Source: Trichloromonas sp034002365 | Lineage (GTDB): Bacteria > Desulfobacterota > Desulfuromonadia > Desulfuromonadales > Trichloromonadaceae | Direction of reading: 5' to 3' | Length of the DNA: 21,349 nt | Assembly: GCA_034002365.1 (NCBI GenBank) | Contig: JAVFAR010000047.1 | Coordinates: 1-21,349 of the forward strand | In this document: positions 1 through 6,052 of the stretch, in pieces | Position numbering within the stretch: the stretch's first letter is position 1 | Layout of the letters: the number at the start of each line of letters is the position of its first letter | Made by a program: the position numbers and the translations under genes | Notes under the pieces: model-generated | Databases searched by the model: none | Seen by the model: only the letters and a program-made list of their open reading frames with translations | What the model was told of the DNA's origin: nothing

Positions 1-171
1 GGGGACGGCTATTCCGCCGCCCTCGGCCGCTTCGAGACCAACTACCTCATCGGCCTGTTGCGGAAAAACGGCGGCAATATCGAATCGGCGGCGCGGGAAG
101 CGGGGATGAACATGGCGACGATCTACCGCAAGATCAAAAAGTACGACATCAAAAAGGAAGACTATTCGTAA
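1..171 (+). CDS. C-terminal end of a sigma-54-dependent activator (Fis-type HTH), partial
   Basis: Only the last 56 codons are in the window; the frame is open from base 1 and ends at TAA 169-171. The peptide contains a Fis-type helix-turn-helix: a helix around ETNYLIGLLRKNGGNIESAA, then AREAGMNMATIYRKIKKY. This is the usual C-terminus of NtrC-family enhancer-binding proteins, which bind upstream activator sites and use an AAA+ domain to open sigma-54 promoters. The AAA+ and receiver domains would lie upstream of the window, so membership in the response-regulator class is inferred. The context fits: the next two genes have sigma-54 promoters, which makes this protein a natural candidate activator. 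Confidence 0.85.
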   Translation, partial: GDGYSAALGRFETNYLIGLLRKNGGNIESAAREAGMNMATIYRKIKKYDIKKEDYS

Positions 172-343
172 AATGTCCTTGCACGATTGCAAAAACCGGC
201 ATTTTCCCCCTGGCGCTTTCGCAAACCCGGATTAACCTTTTTGGTATATTTTCCTATTTAAGTAAATATATACAATTACTATACTTTCTGAAGATGGTCC
301 GGGTGATCGTTCGTCGCCAAACCTTCCTGCCCCCATTTATCTC

Positions 344-359
344 TTCGCAGAAATGCGAA
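344..359. promoter_or_regulatory. Inverted repeat TTCGCA-N4-TGCGAA, candidate activator site
   Basis: TTCGCA (344-349) and TGCGAA (354-359) form a perfect 6-bp inverted repeat with a 4-base spacer. It lies about 100 bases upstream of the -24 box at 459, a typical position for an enhancer-binding-protein site. The same heptamer, TTTCGCA/TGCGAAA, recurs upstream of the second transporter. Its role as an upstream activator site is inferred. Confidence 0.5.
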
Positions 360-458
360 ATATCCGCCTTTCGAAAATCCCGTGGCCGCTTCCCGCTTGC
401 TAATCCAGCCTACCGTTTTTATTGAATAAGTTCTTTTATTTCCTTTATTCTCCCGGAT

Positions 459-474
459 TGGTACGGTGGTTGCT
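459..474 (+). promoter_or_regulatory. Sigma-54 (-24/-12) promoter for the first transporter
   Basis: TGGTACG-GTGG-TTGCT matches the consensus TGGCACG-N4-TTGCW with one change, and the GG (460-461) to GC (472-473) spacing is exactly 10 bases. Transcription would start near 485. The ATG at 542 is therefore the first usable start, and the longer reading frame opening at 482 is ruled out. Confidence 0.85.
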
Positions 475-541
475 CTAACTTGTGCGAGGCATTTTTCGTC
501 TCCGCGACCGCGATTCGTTCTTCGCATTCGGGATTTACACC

Positions 542-1372
542 ATGGGCTGTCCATTTTACGGCAAAAACGAAGATCTCTGCGATGTCGGCTGCGGCTACAT
601 CTCCCCCCACGACGCCAAGATCATCAGCCAGTTCTGCTCGACCCAGCCCGAAGACTGCCCCCGTTATCAGTATCTGATGGAGCGCGAAGCCGAACCCGCG
701 ATCCGGCCGGCGGCGGCAGCGCCGACACCGTTACCGGAGCCCGGGGAGACTTCCCCCGGCCGCACACCGAAACCGGTTGCGCCGAAACCCTCCCGGCCCC
801 TTCCGGCTCGCCCCTTCAGCACTCTCCCGCCCCTGGGACTGATCTGCTTCGGCCTGACCACGTTGATTTTCAGCCTGCGGCTGACCGAGCTCCTCCCCCT
901 GCCCGAGTGGTTCTTCAAATTCGCCATTCTCGCCGGAGGGCTCGGGCAATTTACCGTCGGCATTCTCGAATGGGTCAAAAAGCGCTACTTCAGCGCCGTC
1001 GCCCTTGGCGCCTACGGTTTTTTCTGGCTATCGCTCCCCCTTCTGCTGCCGGCGGCGGGGGCCGCTCGGGCCCCGGCCCTGACCGCCTATCTATTGCTCT
1101 GGTGTCTCTTCGGGGCCGTGCTGCTGGTTGCCTCGCTGCAAATCAACCGTGACCTCCCCTGGGTCTTCGGCAGCAGTTCCCTGCTTCTCTTCCTGCTCGC
1201 CGCCGGTCATGTCACCGGCTACCGCCCTCTTGAAATCGCCGCCCTGCTCACCGGCTTCGTCTGCGCCGCGACCGCCCTGCGCGCCCTGCGCGGCACCTCC
1301 GCCGCGATGGTCGCCAAAATCCCTTCCCAGTCTCCGTTCACTTCCCGCCCCACCAGTTTACGTCGCCACTGA
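542..1372 (+). CDS. SatP/YaaH-like membrane transporter with N-terminal Cys-rich module
   Basis: The product has 276 residues. Residues 1-45 form a soluble Cys-rich module with C3, C13, C17, C32 and C39, opening CPFYGKNEDLC and closing EDCPRY. A Pro/Ala-rich linker (about 52-95) follows, then a membrane region with about six hydrophobic segments. That region resembles GPR1/FUN34/YaaH transporters: LGLICFGLTT, GGLGQFTVGILEW and GAYGFFWLSL align by eye with the neighbour at 1862. The family's NPAPLGL signature is degraded here to TLPPLGL, so the substrate may differ or the protein may act as a sensor. The ATG at 542 was chosen because it lies downstream of the predicted sigma-54 start site; its ribosome site is weak. 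The fused Cys-rich module is unusual for this family and resembles the free-standing protein at 20143. Family assignment is fairly sure; acetate or succinate as substrate is inferred. Confidence 0.8.
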   Translation: MGCPFYGKNEDLCDVGCGYISPHDAKIISQFCSTQPEDCPRYQYLMEREAEPAIRPAAAAPTPLPEPGETSPGRTPKPVAPKPSRPLPARPFSTLPPLGLICFGLTTLIFSLRLTELLPLPEWFFKFAILAGGLGQFTVGILEWVKKRYFSAVALGAYGFFWLSLPLLLPAAGAARAPALTAYLLLWCLFGAVLLVASLQINRDLPWVFGSSSLLLFLLAAGHVTGYRPLEIAALLTGFVCAATALRALRGTSAAMVAKIPSQSPFTSRPTSLRRH

Positions 1373-1393
1373 TCCCGCCGCGTTTTGCGCGAA

Positions 1394-1553
1394 TGCGAAA
1401 TTTTTTCGATTTTCAAAACAGCGCTTCCAACGCTTCGGCAATGGCTGCGAAACTGGGGAAAATATCCCAAATCAGGCTACTTAAATGAGCCTTGCCGGAA
1501 CCGAAGCCCTCTTCGGAGACTCCTCCCCCGCAAGACTTTTTCGCAATTTCGCA
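1394..1553. promoter_or_regulatory. Cluster of TGCGAAA/TTTCGCA motifs, candidate activator sites
   Basis: TGCGAAA occurs at 1394-1400 and 1446-1452. TTTCGCA occurs at 1539-1545 and again at 1547-1553, 8 bases apart. With the copies at 217-223 and 354-360, and the half site at 344-349, the motif is far more frequent in these two gaps than chance predicts for a 7-mer. The nearest copies lie about 105-120 bases upstream of the -24 box at 1657, as expected for an enhancer site. The assignment is inferred. Confidence 0.45.
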
Positions 1554-1630
1554 AAAACTGCGTTTTACCAATCAATTCTCTATCTCACCCCTAAAACTCA
1601 TATAACATACTGTAATAACTAAGATTACTT

Positions 1631-1658
1631 AAAAAACAGAGCCCTTCCCAGGGCTCTG
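1631..1658 (-). terminator. Leftward terminator-like hairpin overlapping the sigma-54 promoter
   Basis: CAGAGCCC (1637-1644) and GGGCTCTG (1651-1658) form a perfect 8-bp stem with a 6-base loop. On the minus strand the stem is followed by six T residues (plus-strand A-run 1631-1636), the form of an intrinsic terminator for leftward transcripts. Its right arm covers the first bases of the -24 box. No leftward gene is visible, so it may instead be an operator or a barrier to antisense transcription. Confidence 0.5.
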
Positions 1659-1672
1659 GCACGGGCTTTGCT
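1657..1672 (+). promoter_or_regulatory. Sigma-54 (-24/-12) promoter for satP
   Basis: TGGCACG-GGCT-TTGCT is a full match to the sigma-54 consensus, with GG (1658-1659) and GC (1670-1671) separated by exactly 10 bases. The start site is expected near 1683, which gives the satP message a leader of about 180 bases. Confidence 0.9.
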
Positions 1673-1703
1673 GATCTTGACGGGCGTTACTCCTAGGAAC
1701 GGT

Positions 1704-1757
1704 AAAAGCACCCGGAACCGTCGAGGGCCGGTTCCGGGCGCTTTTCCGCTTTTTTAA
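1704..1757 (+). terminator. Strong terminator-like hairpin in the satP leader
   Basis: The arms 1704-1720 and 1729-1745 pair as AAAAGC/GCTTTT and CCCGGAACCG/CGGTTCCGGG with one A-C mismatch and an 8-base loop. A second T-run (1750-1755) follows. The hairpin lies between the sigma-54 promoter and the satP start codon, so it cannot simply end the upstream gene. It could attenuate satP, end a short sigma-54-dependent RNA of about 70 bases, or stabilise the message. Confidence 0.6.
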
Positions 1758-1861
1758 CGCCTCGCGATTATCGTATGTGACATTTTCTTCGCTTTTCATC
1801 GGGAACGGCCCGTTTCCCCGATATCCATTGCCCCAGGCCACCGCCAAAGGAGAGACGCCCC

Positions 1862-2467
1862 ATGAGCGCAACCACCACGCAAACCGGCACCACCCTCGCC
1901 CTGAACGACACCACCGCCAATCCCGCCCCCTTGGGTCTGCTCGGCTTCGGCATGACCACGGTCCTGCTCAATCTGCACAACGCCGGCTTCTTCCCCCTCG
2001 ATGCCATGATCCTCGGCATGGGGATTTTCTACGGCGGCCTCGGCCAGATCATCGTCGGCATCATGGAATGGAAGAAGAACAACACCTTCGGCGCCACCGC
2101 CTTCACTTCCTACGGACTCTTCTGGCTGACCCTGGTGGCGCTCATCATCCTGCCCCAGACCGGGTTCGGCAAAGCTCCCGACGCCACGGCCATGACCGCC
2201 TATCTGACCATGTGGGGTCTTTTCACCGCCGTCCTCTTCATCGGCACCTTACGCCTCAACCGCGCCCTGCAGTTCGTCTTCGGCTCGCTGACCGTTCTCT
2301 TTTTCCTGCTCGCCATCGGTGACGCCACCGGCAACCACACCATCAAAGCCATCGCCGGCTGGGAAGGGATCATCTGCGGTCTTTCCGCCATCTACACCGG
2401 CCTGGCCCAGGTTCTCAACGAAGTTTACGGGCGCACCGTCGCCCCCCTGGGCATGGTCAAAAAATAA
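1862..2467 (+). CDS. satP: SatP/YaaH-family acetate/succinate transporter
   Basis: The product has 201 residues and is an inner-membrane protein of the GPR1/FUN34/YaaH family, known for proton-coupled uptake of acetate and succinate. The family signature NPAPLGL is at residues 20-26, followed by GFGMTT, and about six membrane segments follow. GGLGQIIVGIMEWKKNNTFG and SYGLFW are also typical. Length is close to the E. coli protein (188 residues). The start has a good ribosome site, AAGGAGAG, about 8 bases upstream. The gene has its own consensus sigma-54 promoter and ends in a clear terminator, so it is a single-gene unit. In acetate-oxidising metal reducers, acetate uptake is the natural role; the exact substrate cannot be read from sequence. 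Confidence 0.9.
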   Translation: MSATTTQTGTTLALNDTTANPAPLGLLGFGMTTVLLNLHNAGFFPLDAMILGMGIFYGGLGQIIVGIMEWKKNNTFGATAFTSYGLFWLTLVALIILPQTGFGKAPDATAMTAYLTMWGLFTAVLFIGTLRLNRALQFVFGSLTVLFFLLAIGDATGNHTIKAIAGWEGIICGLSAIYTGLAQVLNEVYGRTVAPLGMVKK

Positions 2468-2492
2468 GACCGGCCCGATATCGCCGCACCGG

Positions 2493-2516
2493 AAGGCTCC
2501 CTCGGGAGCCTTTTTT
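2493..2516 (+). terminator. Rho-independent terminator of satP
   Basis: AAGGCTCC-CTCG-GGAGCC is followed by TTTTTT (2511-2516). The stem has 6 perfect GC-rich pairs, extendable by A-T pairs, and starts 25 bases after the satP stop codon. Confidence 0.9.
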
Positions 2517-2654
2517 GATGGTCTCGCAAAAAGTCGAACAGAAGTTTTTCAAGGCCGCCAAACAATTCACAGAAGCAAGTTCGTTGATTCTGAGCGAAAT
2601 ATGACGGTCTCTTTTCCGCCAGATCGATCAACCCTGACTTTTTGCGAGGGCATC
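2517..2654. mobile_element. MITE-like element, 138 bp with 19-bp terminal inverted repeats
   Basis: The left end is GATGGTCTCGCAAAAAGTC (2517-2535). The reverse complement of the right end (2636-2654) is GATGCCCTCGCAAAAAGTC, so 17 of 19 bases match, including the inner 13. Both ends are flanked by TTTTTT (2511-2516 and 2655-2660), which could be a 6-bp target duplication; the left copy is the T-run of the satP terminator. The 100-base interior has no coding potential. It looks like a non-autonomous element moved in trans, but the parent transposon is not in the window. Confidence 0.55.
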
Positions 2655-2759
2655 TTTTTTGTCTTTCGGAAAAACAGAACCCAGTTTCATAAATTGCTAA
2701 ATAATATTTTATACCACAAATGGACACTGACCACACTCCTATCTATCCAGACTTTGCTC

Positions 2760-2787
2760 TTGACTTATTTCAGAACAGCGGTAAATT
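2760..2787 (+). promoter_or_regulatory. Sigma-70-like promoter for the small membrane protein
   Basis: TTGACT (2760-2765) and TAAATT (2782-2787) are separated by 16 bases. The predicted start is about 25-30 bases before the ATG at 2821. No GG-N10-GC sigma-54 site was found here, unlike the two genes upstream. Confidence 0.45.
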
Positions 2788-2820
2788 TTGAATCATATAG
2801 ACCTGAACAAGGGGGGCGCC

Positions 2821-3207
2821 ATGAATGGCAAAATCAGCCAGCACATGATTCTTCTCGGACTTTGCGCCCTGATCTTCTACGCCGTCATGCTCGTCTCGGG
2901 AAAACTGCCCCTTGAGGTCATGCCCCAGTTCGTCGTCTCGGCCATCATCTTCATGAGTTCGGGGTATTTCATGCGCAAGGCCACGCGCACCTCCGCCCGC
3001 GACGAGGACGAGGAAGAGACCAAGGCCACGACCAAACGCCTCGACCTCGATTGGCCCTGGCTGACGGCCCTGCTCAACTGGAGCGCCGCCTTTCTTATTC
3101 TCGGCGTCATGGCCATTATCCTGATGAAACCGGTGGGCCTGAGTTTTCAGGAAGCCCTGCACCAGGCCAAGAACCAGGAACAACAGGTATTACACACCAT
3201 CCCCTAG
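2821..3207 (+). CDS. Small three-segment membrane protein, unknown function
   Basis: The product has 128 residues. Hydrophobic segments lie at about 8-28 (MILLGLCALIFYAVMLVSG), 32-50 (MPQFVVSAIIFMSSGYFM) and 82-103 (LTALLNWSAAFLILGVMAII). Between the second and third segments is a charged loop, SARDEDEEETKATTKR, about residues 58-74. The ATG at 2821 is chosen over an in-frame TTG at 2788 because a strong AAGGGGGG ribosome site lies just before it and the TTG overlaps the predicted promoter. I do not recognise the family. It is a single-gene unit with its own promoter and terminator, directly before the EIIA-HTH/Ehr operon; a link to either neighbour is not shown. Confidence 0.75.
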   Translation: MNGKISQHMILLGLCALIFYAVMLVSGKLPLEVMPQFVVSAIIFMSSGYFMRKATRTSARDEDEEETKATTKRLDLDWPWLTALLNWSAAFLILGVMAIILMKPVGLSFQEALHQAKNQEQQVLHTIP

Positions 3208-3239
3208 AAACCGCACCACAAAAAACGCTCCCTTCCTCC

Positions 3240-3263
3240 AGCCACCTTCGGATGGCTTTTTTT
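3240..3263 (+). terminator. Rho-independent terminator after the small membrane protein
   Basis: AGCCACC-TTC-GGATGGCT forms a short stem with one mismatch, followed by a run of seven T residues. It separates this gene from the promoter at 3299. Confidence 0.75.
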
Positions 3264-3298
3264 GTCAAAAATCTCGCCCCCTGCCGAAAAAATCCCCC

Positions 3299-3328
3299 TT
3301 GACAAAATCCAGAAGAAAGAACTAATGT
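3299..3328 (+). promoter_or_regulatory. Sigma-70-type promoter of the regulator-Ehr operon
   Basis: TTGACA (3299-3304) is a perfect -35 box. TAATGT (3323-3328) is a fair -10 box after an 18-base spacer. The start would lie near 3335, inside the tandem repeat at 3325-3341, so a protein bound there would be expected to interfere with RNA polymerase. Confidence 0.65.
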
Positions 3329-3341
3329 CCACAGATGTCCA
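3325..3341. promoter_or_regulatory. Tandem ATGTCCA repeat, candidate operator
   Basis: ATGTCCA occurs at 3325-3331 and 3335-3341, a period of 10 bases or about one helical turn. It overlaps the -10 box. The same arrangement occurs at 13853-13869 before the glucan synthase gene. A regulator that binds both is inferred; the EIIA-HTH protein encoded just downstream is the obvious candidate. Confidence 0.5.
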
Positions 3342-3374
3342 ACGATAGACCATTATGTCACACATGGGGTACAA

Positions 3375-4061
3375 ATGAACTTATCGGTAAAAGACGCGGC
3401 CCGGCTATTGAGCGTCTCGGAAAAAACCATTTACCGCTGGATCAAGCAGGACGTCGTGCCGGCCTACCGCGTTCACGAGCAGTACCGCTTCAACCGCGCT
3501 GAATTGCTCGAATGGGCGACCTCCCGGCGGATGGGGGTCGCCGCCGAACTGCTCGACGAGCCGGAATCCGACGCCGCCCCCCTGCCCCTGCTGAGTGAAG
3601 CCCTCGAAGCCGGGGGCATCTTCTACCGGGTAGAGGGAGACAACCGCGAACGGGTGCTGGCCGAAGTCGCCCAGCACCTGCGGCTGCCCGAGGAAGTGGA
3701 CCGGGGTCATCTGCAACAGGTGCTGCTCGCCCGGGAGCGGATCGCCTCCACCGGCATCGGCGAGGGGATCGCCATCCCCCACCCGCGCAACCCCGCCCTG
3801 CTGCATTTGACCAGATCGACCGTCACCCTCTGCTTTCTCGAACAGCCGGTGGACTTCGAGGCTCTTGACGGCCTGCCGGTTCGTTTTTTGCTGACCGTCA
3901 TCGCCCCGACCCTGCGCAGTCATCTGCATCTTCTTTCGCAACTGGGGTTCGCCCTGAAAAATCCCCGGTTCAAAAAGATTCTTACCGAAGAGGGGAGCCG
4001 CGAGGAAATTCTCGCCGCGCTGCGCCAGGCGGAAACGGAACTGGAGGCGAGTCGGCCATGA
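3375..4061 (+). CDS. Excisionase-type HTH / PTS EIIA fusion regulator
   Basis: The product has 228 residues. Residues 1-50 are a MerR/excisionase-type DNA-binding domain (SVKDAARLLSVSEKTIYRWI, then YRVHEQYRFNRAELLEW). A linker follows (about 52-75), then a PTS EIIA domain of the fructose/nitrogen type (about 78-220). The phosphorylatable histidine is H136 in TGIGEGIAIPHPRNP; H183 and H185 lie in the second conserved region. The domain pair suggests that phosphorylation by the PTS controls DNA binding or partner contacts; this is inferred. Its stop codon overlaps the first Ehr gene start by 4 bases (ATGA at 4058-4061), so the two are translationally coupled. A good promoter and the tandem ATGTCCA repeat precede it, consistent with autoregulation. 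Confidence 0.85.
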   Translation: MNLSVKDAARLLSVSEKTIYRWIKQDVVPAYRVHEQYRFNRAELLEWATSRRMGVAAELLDEPESDAAPLPLLSEALEAGGIFYRVEGDNRERVLAEVAQHLRLPEEVDRGHLQQVLLARERIASTGIGEGIAIPHPRNPALLHLTRSTVTLCFLEQPVDFEALDGLPVRFLLTVIAPTLRSHLHLLSQLGFALKNPRFKKILTEEGSREEILAALRQAETELEASRP

Positions 4062-6052
4062 ACCTGATCCTGCCGGCGCTTCTCACTTTGCTTTCCGGCG
4101 GACTCGCCGCCCTCGGCTGCGGGCGGCGGGCGGCACCCGCGGCCTTCTTCGGCATCGCCGCCACCCTGATCGCCGCTCTTCTCGGCCTGACGGCGGCGGG
4201 GCGCACCCTCCTCGAACAACGCTCCCAGACCTTGAGTCTCCCCTGGCCGGTTCCCGGCGGCAGCTTCACCCTGACCCTCGATCCCCTGGCCGCCTTCTTT
4301 CTCGTACCGATTCTCCTGCTTGCCCTGCTCTGCGCCATCTACGGTCACGGCTATCTCAAGGAGCAGGCGGGCAGCCGTCCCCTGGGCGCCGCCTGGTTTT
4401 TCTACACCCTCCTGATCGCTGCCATGATCCTGGTGGTGACCGCCGCCAACGCGGTTCTCTTCATCGCCGCCTGGGAATGCATGTCCCTGACTTCCTTCTT
4501 TCTGGTCGCCTTCGACCACCGGAAAAAGGAGGTTCGCGAAGCCGCCTGGCTCTATCTGCTCTCGACCCATCTCGGCGCGGCGGCGCTCTTCGCCCTCTTT
4601 CTCTTCGCCGCGCACTGGAGCGGCTCTCCCGAATTCAGCGCCTTCGCGGCCCTGGGGCAACTCGCGCCCGCCCCCGCCGCCCTCCTCTTCCTGCTCGCGC
4701 TGGTCGGCTTCGGCTCGAAGGCGGGACTCTTCCCCCTGCACGTCTGGCTGCCGGACGCCCATCCCGCCGCGCCGAGCCACGTTTCGGCGCTGATGTCCGG
4801 GGTCATGATCAAGACCGGCATCTACGGCATTCTGCGCATCGTCGGCTTCCTCCCCCCGGCACCGGCCTGGTGGGGGGAGTTGCTGATGGTTCTGGGGATG
4901 GCCGGCGCCCTCCTCGGCATCGCCCTGGCCGCGCTGCAGCAGGATATCAAGCGCTGCCTGGCCTATTCGACGGTGGAAAATATCGGCCTGATCTTTCTCG
5001 CCCTCGGTCTTTCCTGGCTCGCCGCCGCCCGCGACCTGCCGACGGTCGCCATGCTCGCCATGGCCGGCGGGCTGCTGCATCTCTGGAATCACGCCCTCTT
5101 TAAAAGCCTGATGTTTCTCGGCGCCGGCGCCCTCTTGCACAGCGCCGGGACGCGTAATCTCGACCGCATGGGAGGGATGCTCAAACGCATGCCGATGACC
5201 GGTGCCCTGCTCATCGGCGGCGCCCTGGCGATCTGCGCCCTCCCCCCCTTTAACGGTTTTGTCGGCGAATGGCTGATCTATCGGGGACTGCTTCAGGCCG
5301 GAGCCGCCGCGAGCGCCCTGTACGCCCTCGGGCCGCTGCTGCTGGTCGGCCTGCTCGCCCTGGTCGGCGGACTGTCCCTGGCGGTCTTCACCCGCCTCAT
5401 CGGCATCGCCCTGCTCGGCGCGCCGCGCAGCCCCGAAGCCGCCGCGGCCCACGAAGCGAGCCGCTGGATGCTCTGGCCCATGGCCCTGCTTCTCCCCCTG
5501 TGTCTGCTCGCCGGGGTCTTCCCCGGATCCTTGCTGCGCCTCATCGGCCCCCTGACCGGAAAACTGCTGCGCCAACCCGAACTCTCCGCCCCCTTGGCCG
5601 GCCTGGCTGTACTGCCGCTGGAGCGGGTCACCCTGATGGGGCTGCTGATTCTGGCGGCACTTACCCTGATTCCCTGGATTCTGACGCGGCGCAAATTCCC
5701 CCGGCGCCCGACCTGGGGCTGCGGTTATCCCCTGCCGACCGCGCGCATGTCCTATACCGCCACCGGCTACGGCGAAATGATCCAGACCCGGGCGATTCCC
5801 GCGCTGCTCCAGCCGGAACTGCGCAAGCCCGCGTCCCGCGAGCTCTTTCCGGCAACCGCCGAACTCTCGCAACGCTCCCTCGATCCCTTCCTGCACCGCT
5901 GGTTCGCCCCCGGCTTCCGGTCCATCGCCGAGCGTTTCAGCCATTTGCGCTGGTTGCAGCAGGGGCGGCTGCACATCTATCTGCTCTACATCTTTCTTAC
6001 CTGCGCCCTGCTGCTGGGGTGGATAGTCCTGGTCGAAAAGGGAATCCTATGA
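4058..6052 (+). CDS. Ehr complex antiporter-like membrane subunit, copy 1 (HyfB/NuoL family)
   Basis: The product has 664 residues and many membrane segments. It belongs to the proton-translocating subunit family shared by complex I (NuoL/M/N), Mrp antiporters and group 4 hydrogenases (HyfB/HycC). Key charged residues are visible: E140 in AAWECMSLTSFF, K221 in GFGSKAGLFPLH, D233 in WLPDAH and K252 in MSGVMIKTGIYG. The C-terminal motif TWGCGYPLPTARMSYTA is typical of HyfB-like proteins. A GGAGG ribosome site lies 10 bases before the ATG, within the upstream gene. The ATGA overlaps at both ends show that it sits inside one operon. It should form one of the ion channels of the complex. A close paralogue follows directly. 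Confidence 0.88.
   Translation: MNLILPALLTLLSGGLAALGCGRRAAPAAFFGIAATLIAALLGLTAAGRTLLEQRSQTLSLPWPVPGGSFTLTLDPLAAFFLVPILLLALLCAIYGHGYLKEQAGSRPLGAAWFFYTLLIAAMILVVTAANAVLFIAAWECMSLTSFFLVAFDHRKKEVREAAWLYLLSTHLGAAALFALFLFAAHWSGSPEFSAFAALGQLAPAPAALLFLLALVGFGSKAGLFPLHVWLPDAHPAAPSHVSALMSGVMIKTGIYGILRIVGFLPPAPAWWGELLMVLGMAGALLGIALAALQQDIKRCLAYSTVENIGLIFLALGLSWLAAARDLPTVAMLAMAGGLLHLWNHALFKSLMFLGAGALLHSAGTRNLDRMGGMLKRMPMTGALLIGGALAICALPPFNGFVGEWLIYRGLLQAGAAASALYALGPLLLVGLLALVGGLSLAVFTRLIGIALLGAPRSPEAAAAHEASRWMLWPMALLLPLCLLAGVFPGSLLRLIGPLTGKLLRQPELSAPLAGLAVLPLERVTLMGLLILAALTLIPWILTRRKFPRRPTWGCGYPLPTARMSYTATGYGEMIQTRAIPALLQPELRKPASRELFPATAELSQRSLDPFLHRWFAPGFRSIAERFSHLRWLQQGRLHIYLLYIFLTCALLLGWIVLVEKGIL

Larger units (their letters stand above)
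172..541. other. Intergenic regulatory region upstream of the first transporter
   Basis: This stretch of about 370 bases holds no convincing gene. It contains a small inverted repeat, TTGCA-CGAT-TGCAA (179-192), a TTTCGCA copy (217-223), an AT-rich block around 236-290, the inverted repeat at 344-359 and the sigma-54 promoter at 459-474. There is no clear Rho-independent terminator after the upstream gene. Confidence 0.6.
1373..1861. other. Intergenic regulatory region and leader between the two transporters
   Basis: These 489 bases hold no supported protein gene. They contain TGCGAAA/TTTCGCA copies, a hairpin CCGAAG-CCCT-CTTCGG (1501-1516) without a T-run, a leftward terminator-like hairpin, a consensus sigma-54 promoter, and a strong hairpin inside the leader of the second transporter. 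The individual sites are listed separately. Confidence 0.7.
2468..2820. other. Intergenic region with terminator, MITE-like element and promoter
   Basis: These 353 bases contain no supported gene. In order they hold the satP terminator, a 138-base element with terminal inverted repeats, an AT-rich stretch and a sigma-70-like promoter for the next gene. Each is listed separately. Confidence 0.6.

Noticed and set aside
482..541. Upstream extension of the first transporter from 482
   Set aside because: The sigma-54 promoter puts the transcription start near 485, after this codon, and the Cys-rich module begins naturally at the ATG at 542.
3920..5974. 684-codon open frame on the minus strand
   Set aside because: It lies antisense to the regulator end and the first Ehr subunit, is extremely rich in Gly, Gln and Glu, and matches no fold. 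Long antisense frames are common in GC-rich genes.
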